Assembly: GCF_014205255.1 (NCBI RefSeq)
Contig: NZ_JACHNE010000001.1
Location: 8,742,001 to 8,806,000 of the forward strand
DNA length: 64,000 nucleotides
Direction of reading: 5' to 3'
DNA from: Streptomyces caelestis
Lineage (GTDB): Bacteria; Actinomycetota; Actinomycetes; Streptomycetales; Streptomycetaceae
The notes under the pieces are model-generated. The model saw only the letters and a list, made by a program, of their open reading frames with translations. It was not told the DNA's origin and did no database searches. Made by a program: the position numbers and the translations under genes. Shown piece after piece: positions 35,108-43,168 of this stretch (position 1 is the stretch's first letter; each line of letters starts with the position of its first letter).

Positions 35108-35761
35108 GTGGACGTCTTCATCATCGGCATCACCGGCGGTATCGGTGGTCTGCTTGGGCAGAAGCTGCGCTCCCGGGGAGACACCGTCCATGGGCTCGTC
35201 CGCCGGGACGACCAGCAGGCCGAACTCGCGACGCGAGGCGTGAACGCACGCGTCGGCGATCTCTCCAGCATGACGGTGGAACAACTGGCGGCAGCATTCG
35301 GTGACGTCGACGTGATCGTCTTCAGTGCCGGATCGAATGGTGGCAGCAAAGAGGTCACGACGGCTGTCGACGGCGACGGTGTCGAAAAGGCGATGAAAGC
35401 GGCATGCCTCGCGGGCGTGGAGCGCTTTGTGCTGGTGTCGGTGCTTCCGGAGTCATGGCGGGAACGCGACCTCGGCGAGGAGGTCGAGTACTACTTCGCC
35501 GTGAAGAAGGGCGCAGACGTCGCGCTCAGCCGCAGCGATCTGAATTGGCTGATCCTCCGACCGTCACTCCTTCTCGACGGCCCGGGTACCGGCACCGTGT
35601 CCCTCGGGCCGGCTGAGTTCCATGGCCAGATCGCTCGCGACGACGTCGCCGCCACCCTCGCCGAACTGCTCCACGAGCCCCGGATCGGCCGGCAGATCCT
35701 CGAACTCAACTCGGGGTCGACACCCATCGAGGAGGCGGTCCAAGCGAACGTCCGCTCTTGA
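35108..35761 (+). CDS. Atypical SDR / NAD(P)H-binding protein
   Basis: A 217-residue cytoplasmic protein started at GTG 35108 (VDVFIIGITGGIGGLLGQKL), which shows the GxxGxxG nucleotide-binding loop. GLVRRDDQQAELATRGVNAR and VGDLSSMTVEQLAAAFGDVD are typical of NmrA-like/atypical-5 SDRs, as are RFVLVSVLPESWRER and the closing LNWLILRPSLLLDG. The catalytic YxxxK is replaced by YYFAVKKGAD, close to the canonical spacing. The substrate is unknown. Divergent from DUF350, with a ribosome site GGAG 8 bp ahead. Confidence 0.83.
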   Translation: MDVFIIGITGGIGGLLGQKLRSRGDTVHGLVRRDDQQAELATRGVNARVGDLSSMTVEQLAAAFGDVDVIVFSAGSNGGSKEVTTAVDGDGVEKAMKAACLAGVERFVLVSVLPESWRERDLGEEVEYYFAVKKGADVALSRSDLNWLILRPSLLLDGPGTGTVSLGPAEFHGQIARDDVAATLAELLHEPRIGRQILELNSGSTPIEEAVQANVRS

Positions 35762-35891
35762 CCGATCCGGTTGGACTCGCGCAGGTCGCGGAAGTCAGCT
35801 CGTCGTCGCGTTGCGTGGCTGACTGCGGGCTTTGCGTGTGCGGGACAGTCTTCGTGAGGCGGCGGGGGCTCGGATTCAAGCGCGGCTCAGG

Positions 35892-38333
35892 CTAGAGGAG
35901 GGCCTGCGCGCACCAGATCGTCTTGCCGCTGGTGGTGTGCCGGGTGCCCCACCCCTCGGTGAGCTGGGCGACGAGCAGCAGGCCCCGGCCGCCCTCGTCG
36001 AAGGCGCGGGCCCGGCGTAGGTGCGGGGCGGTGTTGCTCGCGTCGGAGACCTCGCAGATCAGGGAAGTATCGCGAATCAGCCGTAGCCTGATCGGCGGCT
36101 CTCCGTATCTGATGGCGTTGGTGACCAGCTCGCTGACGACCAGTTCGGTGACGAATGACGCCTCCTTGAGGCCCCAGGCGTCCACCTGCTCGACGGCGAA
36201 CTTCCTGGCGCGCGGCACCTGCGCGGGGTCGGGTTCGACGTCCCAGTCGGCGACGTGGTGGGGATCCAGCGCGTGAGTGCGAGCGAGCAGCAGGGCGGCG
36301 TCGTCGGTACGGCGTTCGGGGAGCATGGCGTCCAGCACCGTGTCGCACAGGGCCTCCAGTGACCTGACCGAGTGCTTCAGGACCCGCTGCAGTTCGGCGA
36401 TCCCCTGGTCGACGTCGCGCTTGCGGCTTTGCACCAGTCCGTCGGTGTAGAGGGCGAGCAGGCTGCCCTCGGGCAGATCGAGCTCGGCGGCCTCGAAAGG
36501 CAGCCCACCGATACCGAGCGGCGGTCCCGGCTGCGCGGGTACCGGTGTCCTGGTGCCGTCCGGGGAGATGACCAGCGGCACAGGATGGCCGGCGCTCGCC
36601 AGCGTGAGGCGCCGGGAGACGGGGTCGTAGACGGTGTACAGGCAGGTGGCCCCGGACTCGCCGGTCGGCTGGAAGTGGCCGGGCTGGAGGTCGCTGGCGA
36701 GGTGGAGGACCAGGTCGTCCAGGTGAGTCAGCAGCTCGTCCGGCGGCAGGTCGACGTCGGCGAGGGTGCGGACCGCCGTGCGCAGCCGGCCCATGCTGGC
36801 CGAGGCGTGCAGGCCGTGGCCGACGACATCGCCGACGACCAGGGCGACCCGGGCGCCGGACAGCGGAATGACGTCGAACCAGTCACCGCCCACTTCGACG
36901 CCGGTCCCGCCGGGCAGGTAGCGGGACGCGACCTCGACCGCCTCCTGGTTCGGCAGCCCCTGCGGCAGCAGGCTGCGTTGCAGGGTCAGCGCGGTCGTGC
37001 GCTCGCGTGAGTACCGGCGGGCGTTGTCGATGGCGACGGCTGCCTTGGCGGTCAGCTCTTCGGCGAGGATCAGGTCGTCGGCGGTGAACGCCTCGGGCCG
37101 GTCGGTGCGGGAGAAGGCGACGACGCCGAGGAGCGCGCCGCGCGCCCGCAGCGGCACGGTGATCCGGCCGGTCAGCCCGTCCTTGGCGAGGGAGGCGTCG
37201 ATCAGCGGGTTGCCCGGCGGCCAGTGGGCCGGGTCGGCGGCGAGCCCGGGCCCGAAGGCCCATTCGCCGCCCTCGCCGGGCTCAGCGGCGAGCTCGACCG
37301 TGGACCTGCCGGCCGCCATGCAGCAGGCGGCGACGGAGCCGGGAGGGTGGCTGACCTGCGCCGTCGGCCCGGCAGTCCGGTCGGTGTCCTCCTTCGCGCT
37401 GTGCTGGGCGGCACGGCTGAGTGTGATGGTCTCGCCGGGGGTGAACGTGGACGCGGAGGGGGGTTCCTCTCCGTGCAGCACCTCGTCGAAGAGGTCCACG
37501 GTGACGAGGTCGGCGAATCCCGGCACCGGGGTCATGGCCAGTTCCCGGGCCGTGCCGATCACGTCGAGTGTCCGGCCGATGCCGCCGCTGGCCTCGTTGA
37601 GGATGAGCAGGCGCTGCCGAGCCCAGTACTCGGCGCTCATGTCGAATCCCCAGTTGGCGACCGCGCGAACCCTGCCCCCGGCATCTCGGACGGGCCACAT
37701 GCTGGTGGCCCAGGCGTTGGCGTAGTTGCTGCCGAGCGGGCGGAAGACGGTGATGAGACGCGCGGGCTTGCCCGTCCTCACCACCTCGGCGAGCTGGTCG
37801 GTGTAGGGCTTGTCGTCCCTTTCGGGAAACAGCTCGCGGTCGAATTCGGGAAACAGCTCGCGGTACTTCTTACCGAGCACTTGCTCCTCGGAGTGCGCTA
37901 TCACCCGGCCCGAGGAGGCGTTGATCCACAAGAACCGCAGCTCAGGGTCGTAGACGCCCAGAGCGAAGGGGCACTGCTCGAAGGCCCGGTCGGCGATCAC
38001 CGGGCGGCGTCCCCAGCGCTGGATGGTCACCACGTGACCCAGTGCCCGCCCGTCGGGGCCGGACAGCGGGTGAGCCGCCACCACGGCGTCCACCGTGAAA
38101 CCGTCCCGGTGGCGCACGCGGATGGACCCCGTGGGGTCGGGGCCGGCGCCGTAGCCCTCGGGGAAGCCGGGTGGCGGGGGATCGACCAGCAGGTCGGTCA
38201 CGGGGCGGCCGACGGTGTCCTGCGCCGTCCAGCCCAGCAGCAGCCGCCCGCCCTCACTCCAGCCGCTCACCACGCCGTCCGGGTCCACAACGACTGCGGC
38301 AGTGGGGGCGTCCCTTGTGTCGGCCATTTCCAC
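35892..38333 (-). CDS. PAS-PAS-GAF-SpoIIE phosphatase with C-terminal HATPase
   Basis: An 813-residue cytoplasmic signalling protein. Residues 10-110 and 125-235 are PAS domains (AAVVVDPDGVVSGWSEGGR; ALGVYDPELRFLWINASSGR). Residues 250-450 are a GAF domain (PLRARGALLGVVAFSRTDRP). Residues 465-670 are a PP2C/SpoIIE phosphatase: YLPGGTGVEVGGDWFDVI, VVGDVVGHGLHASASMGRLR and the metal aspartate in LALYTDGLVQS. Residues 700-813 are an RsbW-type ATPase (ELVVSELVTNAIRYGEPPIR, GRGLLLVAQLTEGWG). Such proteins set partner-switching of anti-sigma-factor antagonists in response to redox, ligand or light cues. The gene is monocistronic. An in-frame ATG 6 bases later is an equal start. Confidence 0.9.
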   Translation of the reverse strand: MEMADTRDAPTAAVVVDPDGVVSGWSEGGRLLLGWTAQDTVGRPVTDLLVDPPPPGFPEGYGAGPDPTGSIRVRHRDGFTVDAVVAAHPLSGPDGRALGHVVTIQRWGRRPVIADRAFEQCPFALGVYDPELRFLWINASSGRVIAHSEEQVLGKKYRELFPEFDRELFPERDDKPYTDQLAEVVRTGKPARLITVFRPLGSNYANAWATSMWPVRDAGGRVRAVANWGFDMSAEYWARQRLLILNEASGGIGRTLDVIGTARELAMTPVPGFADLVTVDLFDEVLHGEEPPSASTFTPGETITLSRAAQHSAKEDTDRTAGPTAQVSHPPGSVAACCMAAGRSTVELAAEPGEGGEWAFGPGLAADPAHWPPGNPLIDASLAKDGLTGRITVPLRARGALLGVVAFSRTDRPEAFTADDLILAEELTAKAAVAIDNARRYSRERTTALTLQRSLLPQGLPNQEAVEVASRYLPGGTGVEVGGDWFDVIPLSGARVALVVGDVVGHGLHASASMGRLRTAVRTLADVDLPPDELLTHLDDLVLHLASDLQPGHFQPTGESGATCLYTVYDPVSRRLTLASAGHPVPLVISPDGTRTPVPAQPGPPLGIGGLPFEAAELDLPEGSLLALYTDGLVQSRKRDVDQGIAELQRVLKHSVRSLEALCDTVLDAMLPERRTDDAALLLARTHALDPHHVADWDVEPDPAQVPRARKFAVEQVDAWGLKEASFVTELVVSELVTNAIRYGEPPIRLRLIRDTSLICEVSDASNTAPHLRRARAFDEGGRGLLLVAQLTEGWGTRHTTSGKTIWCAQALL

Positions 38334-38420
38334 GCGTCGCGCCTCCGTCCGGACAGCCGTCCTGCCAGGGCTGGTTTCCAGCGGCTGCTTCCAGCCTAGA
38401 TCCGCCCCCGCTCCACGGCG

Positions 38421-38445
38421 CCCCGGCCTGTCTTACAGGCCGGGG
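38421..38445 (-). terminator. Perfect 11-bp hairpin downstream of the GH6 gene
   Basis: CCCCGGCCTGT-CTT-ACAGGCCGGGG sits between the GH6 stop (38672) and the PAS/SpoIIE start (38333). Both are read leftward, so it could end GH6 transcription. No T-run is seen. Confidence 0.5.
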
Positions 38446-38671
38446 TGGTCCCGTCCAGTGCGAGCGTGGCTCATGCCGGCGTCGCGGTGAGGCCGCGGTG
38501 ACGGTGGCCGCGCGGCGCCGTATGCGTACGCGGTGCTCGCGCGCCTCGACGGCGGCGTGCCCCTCCGAGCCGGTGGCGAAATACGTGAGGGGCGGACTCG
38601 GCCCGGGGGGTGGCGGACGGCGCCGTGGCCCGGTCGCGGGGCAGGGCGTACCAGGCCACGGGAGTCTGGGA

Positions 38672-39637
38672 TCAGTAGCCGTAGATCATCTTGTAGGCGA
38701 CCTCCGGGAGGAACTGCCCGGCCGAGGAGCCGCCTCCGACGCCGCAGTTGCCGTCGGACTCGCCCGGAACCTTGATCCACAGGAGCATCTCGGCGCCTCC
38801 GCCCAGCTGGGTGGGGGTGCCGATGCGGCGGCCTGAGGGGTTGCACCACTGGCCGTTGGAGCCGTTGCCGTTGCGGCTGGTGTCCACGACGAACGGCTTG
38901 GTGTAGCCGTAGCGGGAGCTCAGTTCACGGTTGACGGCGTTGCCGTAGGCGGTGTTCTCGGCGGTGGGGATGTAGTTGGAGATGTTGAGCGAGAAGCCGT
39001 GAGCCTGTCGGAGGCCGGCTTCGTGGAGGCGCCGGGCCATGGTCGCCGCGTCGGCCCAGCGCGGATTGCCGGCGTCCATGTAGACCCAGGTGTTGGGGGC
39101 CTGACGGCTGAACTGGGCCAGTGCGCCGGTGAGCATGGCCTCGCGTTCGTCGATCTGCGCCTGGGTCATGCAGCCGTAGTCCCCGAGGGAGTCCGGTTCG
39201 AGGATGACGACGGCGGGGCGGTTGGCGATCCCGGCGGCGAACTGGGCGATCCAGTCGGCGTAGGCGGACGGCGAGGCGGCTCCGCCCGCGGAGTGCCCGC
39301 CGCAGTAGTCGCGGTTGTAGATGTTGTAGGCGACGAGGAGGGGCAGCTTGTCGACGCGGTCCGCTGCTCCCGCGTAGGCCCCCGTGGCGGTGCCGATGGT
39401 GCCGCTCCAGGAGCCGAACCAGCGGGCCATCGGGGTGTTGGCGATGGAGGCGTTGATCGCGGCGGCTCGGCCGTCGCCGGGATTGGCGGCGGCCCACCTC
39501 TTCGCGCTGTTGTCGGGGTCCACGTAGAACCCATTGGTCATGGTGGTCGGGTCGGCCGCGTGGGCGGACGGTGCGGCGGCGAACGCCAGCGGCAGAGCGA
39601 CGAGCGCTGCGGCCAAGGCGCGGAGTCTGCGGCGCAT
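38672..39637 (-). CDS. Secreted GH6 cellulase (endoglucanase/cellobiohydrolase)
   Basis: A 321-residue secreted enzyme. The signal peptide (RRRLRALAAALVALPLAFAA, then SAHA) ends near residue 27. GH6 signatures: LPLLVAYNIYNRDYCGGHSA (the conserved NRDCG region with catalytic Asp), VVILEPDSLGDYGCM (the second conserved Asp), GFSLNISNYIPTAENTAYG, and FVVDTSRNGNG. The C-terminal WCNPSGRRIG and WIKVPGESDGNCG complete the family. The catalytic domain is complete but no cellulose-binding module is present. The upstream region holds two near-identical TGGGAGCGCTCCCA operators, so expression is likely repressed by a CebR-like LacI protein and induced by cello-oligosaccharides. Confidence 0.92.
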   Translation of the reverse strand: MRRRLRALAAALVALPLAFAAAPSAHAADPTTMTNGFYVDPDNSAKRWAAANPGDGRAAAINASIANTPMARWFGSWSGTIGTATGAYAGAADRVDKLPLLVAYNIYNRDYCGGHSAGGAASPSAYADWIAQFAAGIANRPAVVILEPDSLGDYGCMTQAQIDEREAMLTGALAQFSRQAPNTWVYMDAGNPRWADAATMARRLHEAGLRQAHGFSLNISNYIPTAENTAYGNAVNRELSSRYGYTKPFVVDTSRNGNGSNGQWCNPSGRRIGTPTQLGGGAEMLLWIKVPGESDGNCGVGGGSSAGQFLPEVAYKMIYGY

Positions 39638-39727
39638 GACTGAACCTCGATTTCCTGGCAGGGGAGCGTCGCACGCTCTGGTCCCGAGCGTGCGACCTGA
39701 GCAAGAGCGGTGTTGCCGACCTGATCT

Positions 39728-39756
39728 TGGGAGCGCTCCCACTGGGAACGGTCCCA
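39728..39756. promoter_or_regulatory. Two CebR-like operators upstream of GH6
   Basis: TGGGAGCGCTCCCA (39728-39741), the canonical 14-bp CebR palindrome, is followed one base later by TGGGAACGGTCCCA (39743-39756), a variant with two mismatched central pairs. They lie about 90-120 bp before the GH6 start. Confidence 0.85.
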
Positions 39757-39874
39757 ACAGCACTGGGAAAATCGTTGGGGTCTGTTCGGTATGGTGTTGC
39801 GGGGTAGTTGAGCTGTCAAGAGCCGATGCGCCACGCGATTCGTCTGGCGAGAACACGCCTTCATTTCGTAAAAC

Positions 39875-39888
39875 TGGAAGCGCTCCCA
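39875..39888. promoter_or_regulatory. Third CebR-like operator, near the LacI gene
   Basis: TGGAAGCGCTCCCA differs from the consensus palindrome at one base and is 74 bp before the lacI-type start, consistent with autoregulation. Confidence 0.75.
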
Positions 39889-39961
39889 GGAGGGGTGGTG
39901 GCAGTGCCATGTCAGGGGTGAGACGCTTCCCGTCCGGTCGTGAGGGAAGGGCTCGTGGTTC

Positions 39962-40975
39962 ATGGCAGAAGATGCGCCGCGTCGGCAGCCGACGCTCGCC
40001 GAGGTGGCCGAACTCGCCGGTGTCTCCCGTTCGGTGGCCTCCCGTGCCCTCAACGACGCTCCGCATGTCAGCCGTGCCAAACGGGAGGCGGTTGCGCGGG
40101 CGGTGCGGCAACTCGGTTATGTACCCAATCCGACCGCCCGTGCTCTGGCCACACGTCACACGGGAGCGGCCGCCCTGGTCGTCTCGGGAGAGGATCCGTC
40201 GATCTTCGCGGATCCGTTCTTCGCCCAGGTGATCGTGGGGGCGTCGACCGCTCTGGAGGAGGCCGATCTGCATCTGACGCTGTGCCTGGCCGCTTCCGAC
40301 CGGGGCCGCAAGCGGGTGGAGGAGCTCTTCCGGTCCAAGGGCGCCGACGGTGTCATGCTGATGGCGCTGCGCGAGGACGACCCGCTGGCCGGTGTGGCCG
40401 AGGAGGCGGAGATGCCCGTCGTGTTCGGAGGACGCCCGGTCGGTTCGGCTCCCCGGTGGTATGTGGACGTCGACAACGTCGGCGGAGCGCGCGAGGCGAC
40501 CGAGTACCTGGTTTCGCGCGGCCGGACCCGCGTGGCGGCGATCTGCGGGCGTCTGGACACCGAGGCCGGGCGGGCCCGGTACCGGGGCTACCGGGACGCC
40601 TTGTTGGCGGCCGGCCTCGATCCGTTGCCGCCGCAGGAGGGGGACTTCACCGAGCCCAGCGGAGCCGCCGCCATGGCCGGCCTGCTGGCGCACCACCCCG
40701 ACGTGGACGGCGTGTTCGCTGCCAACGACAACATGGCAGCGGGGGCGCTGCGCACGTTGCGTGCGGCCGGCCGGGCGGTCCCCGCCGACATCGCTGTGGT
40801 GGGCTTCGACGACCTGACCGTTGCCCAGGTCGCCGATCCGCCCCTCACCACCGTCCACCAGCCCATAACGGCTCTCGGGCGGGAGATGGCGCGCATGCTC
40901 GTCACGGTCATCAACGGACACGACCCCACCCCGTTGATCCTGCCCACACGCCTGGTCACCCGCTCAAGCGCCTGA
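39962..40975 (+). CDS. LacI-family transcriptional regulator (CebR-like candidate)
   Basis: A 337-residue repressor. Residues 8-60 are the LacI HTH: TLAEVAELAGVSRSVASRAL with hinge GYVPNPTARALATRHTG. Residues 65-335 are a periplasmic-binding-like sugar sensor (FFAQVIVGASTALEEADLHL, YVDVDNVGGAREATEYLVSR, DGVFAANDNMAAGALRTLR, VVGFDDLTVAQVADPPLTTV). The divergent GH6 gene and three TGGGAGCGCTCCCA-type sites imply control of cellulose genes by this protein or by a CebR elsewhere. The ligand is not readable. The recognition helix SRSVASRAL is slightly unlike the usual SxxTVSRAL. The start has GAAGGG 10 bases ahead. Confidence 0.87.
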   Translation: MAEDAPRRQPTLAEVAELAGVSRSVASRALNDAPHVSRAKREAVARAVRQLGYVPNPTARALATRHTGAAALVVSGEDPSIFADPFFAQVIVGASTALEEADLHLTLCLAASDRGRKRVEELFRSKGADGVMLMALREDDPLAGVAEEAEMPVVFGGRPVGSAPRWYVDVDNVGGAREATEYLVSRGRTRVAAICGRLDTEAGRARYRGYRDALLAAGLDPLPPQEGDFTEPSGAAAMAGLLAHHPDVDGVFAANDNMAAGALRTLRAAGRAVPADIAVVGFDDLTVAQVADPPLTTVHQPITALGREMARMLVTVINGHDPTPLILPTRLVTRSSA

Positions 40976-41038
40976 CGGGCCGGAACTGACGAGCATGACG
41001 GCGAGGGACGGCCCCGGCTGATTGCCGCTCCCTGTGGG

Positions 41039-41068
41039 CGTGGGCCCCGCACGACGGCGGGGCCCACG
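41039..41068. terminator. Terminator between LacI gene and GH10-GH62
   Basis: CGTGGGCCCCGC and GCGGGGCCCACG form a perfect 12-bp stem with a 6-base loop. It lies between two convergent genes and can serve both. Confidence 0.8.
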
Positions 41069-41072
41069 GCTG

Positions 41073-43121
41073 TCAGCAGGTGGAGTTGGTCTGGGTGAGC
41101 AGGCCCAGCCGCCAGGGGAGGAGGTTGTAGTCGCCGCCCGCGCCGGGGTTCATGCCTTGGTAGAGGTACTGGAGCCGGCAGGCGGGGATGGTCAGTGTCT
41201 GGTCGTAACCGGCACGGATCATCTCGCCGTGGCTGATGTCCCTGGTCCAGGCTCCCGAGGGAAAGCTGACGTTGTTCGACCTGGCGAAGGGGTTGCTCTC
41301 GGATGCGGCCAGTTGCGTCCAGGAGCCGGCGAGGTTGCTCGTCGTCCAGGAGCGGAAGTAGCGCCGGCCGTCCGATCCGATGGCCTCCACCAGGAGCAGG
41401 TACTGGTTGGACCCCTGCACCTTGTACACGTTGCTCGCTTCGAACAGGGCGAACTTGGAGTCCTGCGCCGCGATGACCGTGTTGGTGAAGCCGTTCGGGA
41501 ACTGACCGACGGTCGTCCGGGAGCGGTACAGGTGCCCGTTGTCGTCGGAGGAGAACAGATAGCAGTTGGCGTTGTCGCAGATCACCCACATGTCGACCCA
41601 GTGGCCGTTGCCGATGTTCTGCCTGATGATGTCCGGCATCGACGAGTAGAAGTTGCGCGGTGCGCTCCACCCGTTGGGGTTGCTGATGTCGGGGTTGGTG
41701 GAGTATGAGGCGTTGCCGGTCTGGTAGACGAGGTACCACAGGCGTTGCGGCGCGTAGTAGAAGACCTGCGGCGCGGCCCGGTACCCCTTCCCGATGGCGG
41801 TGCGGTCCAGGTAGTGGTGCGTGGCCGAGCCGGCCTGCGACCAGTCACTGAAGTTCAGGTACACCAGGTTGTACCCGGAGGAGCTCGCGGTACTGGCGAA
41901 CACGTGGTACTTGCCGTTGTACCGGACGACCGTCGGATCCTTGATCCCGGCGATGGTGTGGGTGGCGTCCGGCTTCGGTGAGATCAGCGGCCCGCCGGAA
42001 CTCCAGGAGAAGCGGGAGGGCAGCGCGGCGGCGGACCGGGCCGAACGGGTGCCGGCCTTCTGGGGTGCGGCCGAGCCGCCCTCAGCCTTCTGTGTCGCGG
42101 CCGAGCCGCCCATCGCCGACAGCGTTGCCTGGTAGGCCGGCTTCTTGTTGCCGTTGCGGTCGAACAGCAGGGGGTTCTCCCCGCTGCGCCAGGAGTCGCT
42201 GTCGCGGATGCCCCACACGGTGATGCCGGTGCAGCGCGCCACGTTCATGCAGGCCCTGACGGTGTTCGCGTACGCGTTCGGCGGTGCCTGCGCGATGTCG
42301 AGTTCGGTGATCTGGACGTCCACGCCGAGGGCGGCGAAGCTCGACAGCGTCGTCTGGAAGCTGGCGGGCGGGCCGCCGGCGCCGAAGTGGGCCTGGAGGC
42401 CGACGCAGTCGATGGGCACGCCGCGCGCCTTGAAGTCGCGCACCATGCGGTAGACGCCCTGGGTCTTGGCGTCGCTCCAGTTTTCGATGTTGTAGTCGTT
42501 GTAACAGAGCTTGGCCGCAGGGTCGGCCGACCGCGCGGTGCGGAACGCCTGCTCGATGAAGCCGTTGCCCAGCACGTCCCGGAAGACCGAGCCGCGCAGC
42601 TGGCCGCTGCCGCCGTCGGCGAAGGCCTCGTTGACCACGTCCCAGGAGTGGATCCGGCCCTTGTAGCGGTTCGCCACGGTGGTGACGTGGTTGTTCATCA
42701 CGCTGCGCAGCGTGTTCGCGTCCCTGATGGCCTTGACCCAGTCGGGCAGCTGGGAGTGCCACACCAGCGTGTGGCCCCGCACGCGCTGGCCTCGGGCCGC
42801 CGCGCGGTTGACGATCTGGTCGGCGGCGCCGAAGGTGAACTGTCCGCGGGACCGCTCGGTCGCGTCCCACTTCATCTCGTTCTCGGCTGTGACCGAGTTG
42901 AACTCGCGGTCCAGGATGCGGGTGTACGTTCCGTCGCCGAGCCGTCCGGCGGCCACGGCGGTCCCGAAGTACCGTCCGGACTGGGCCGCTTGCGCGCCCA
43001 GCGTGCTGGCCTGGACGCCTTCGGGTGCGCCGGTCGCGGTGCCGGGCGTCATCAGCGCGGCCGTGGCCAGCAGGGCTAAGACGAAGGCTCGGCGACGGCC
43101 GAACCGTTTCAGCGGGTTCAT
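41073..43121 (-). CDS. Bifunctional GH10 xylanase - GH62 arabinofuranosidase
   Basis: A 682-residue secreted fusion with GAGGAG ribosome site. The signal peptide (RRRAFVLALLATAALMTPG) ends near residue 31. Residues 45-335 are a GH10 endo-xylanase: GHTLVWHSQLPDWV, acid/base Glu165 in WDVVNEAF, nucleophile Glu273 in ITELDIA. Residues 338-368 are a linker with a duplicated GGSAATQKAE/GGSAAPQKAG motif. Residues 369-682 are a GH62 alpha-L-arabinofuranosidase: FSWSSGGPLISPKPDATHT, base Asp in IKDPTVVRYNGKYHVFAS, and FEASNVYKV. Together it would cut the xylan chain while removing arabinose. It lies 47 bp behind the GH43 gene in the same direction, so it is co-transcribed. A GH62 fragment recurs at 57252-57533. 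Confidence 0.93.
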   Translation of the reverse strand: MNPLKRFGRRRAFVLALLATAALMTPGTATGAPEGVQASTLGAQAAQSGRYFGTAVAAGRLGDGTYTRILDREFNSVTAENEMKWDATERSRGQFTFGAADQIVNRAAARGQRVRGHTLVWHSQLPDWVKAIRDANTLRSVMNNHVTTVANRYKGRIHSWDVVNEAFADGGSGQLRGSVFRDVLGNGFIEQAFRTARSADPAAKLCYNDYNIENWSDAKTQGVYRMVRDFKARGVPIDCVGLQAHFGAGGPPASFQTTLSSFAALGVDVQITELDIAQAPPNAYANTVRACMNVARCTGITVWGIRDSDSWRSGENPLLFDRNGNKKPAYQATLSAMGGSAATQKAEGGSAAPQKAGTRSARSAAALPSRFSWSSGGPLISPKPDATHTIAGIKDPTVVRYNGKYHVFASTASSSGYNLVYLNFSDWSQAGSATHHYLDRTAIGKGYRAAPQVFYYAPQRLWYLVYQTGNASYSTNPDISNPNGWSAPRNFYSSMPDIIRQNIGNGHWVDMWVICDNANCYLFSSDDNGHLYRSRTTVGQFPNGFTNTVIAAQDSKFALFEASNVYKVQGSNQYLLLVEAIGSDGRRYFRSWTTSNLAGSWTQLAASESNPFARSNNVSFPSGAWTRDISHGEMIRAGYDQTLTIPACRLQYLYQGMNPGAGGDYNLLPWRLGLLTQTNSTC

Positions 43122-43168
43122 GGTTCTCCTCGGGTTGGGGGGTTGGGTGGTGCGTTCCATGCCGCCGT

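Noticed and set aside
36997..38399. Plus-strand frames opposite the PAS-GAF-SpoIIE gene
   Set aside because: No domains, and the minus-strand reading gives complete, ordered catalytic motifs.
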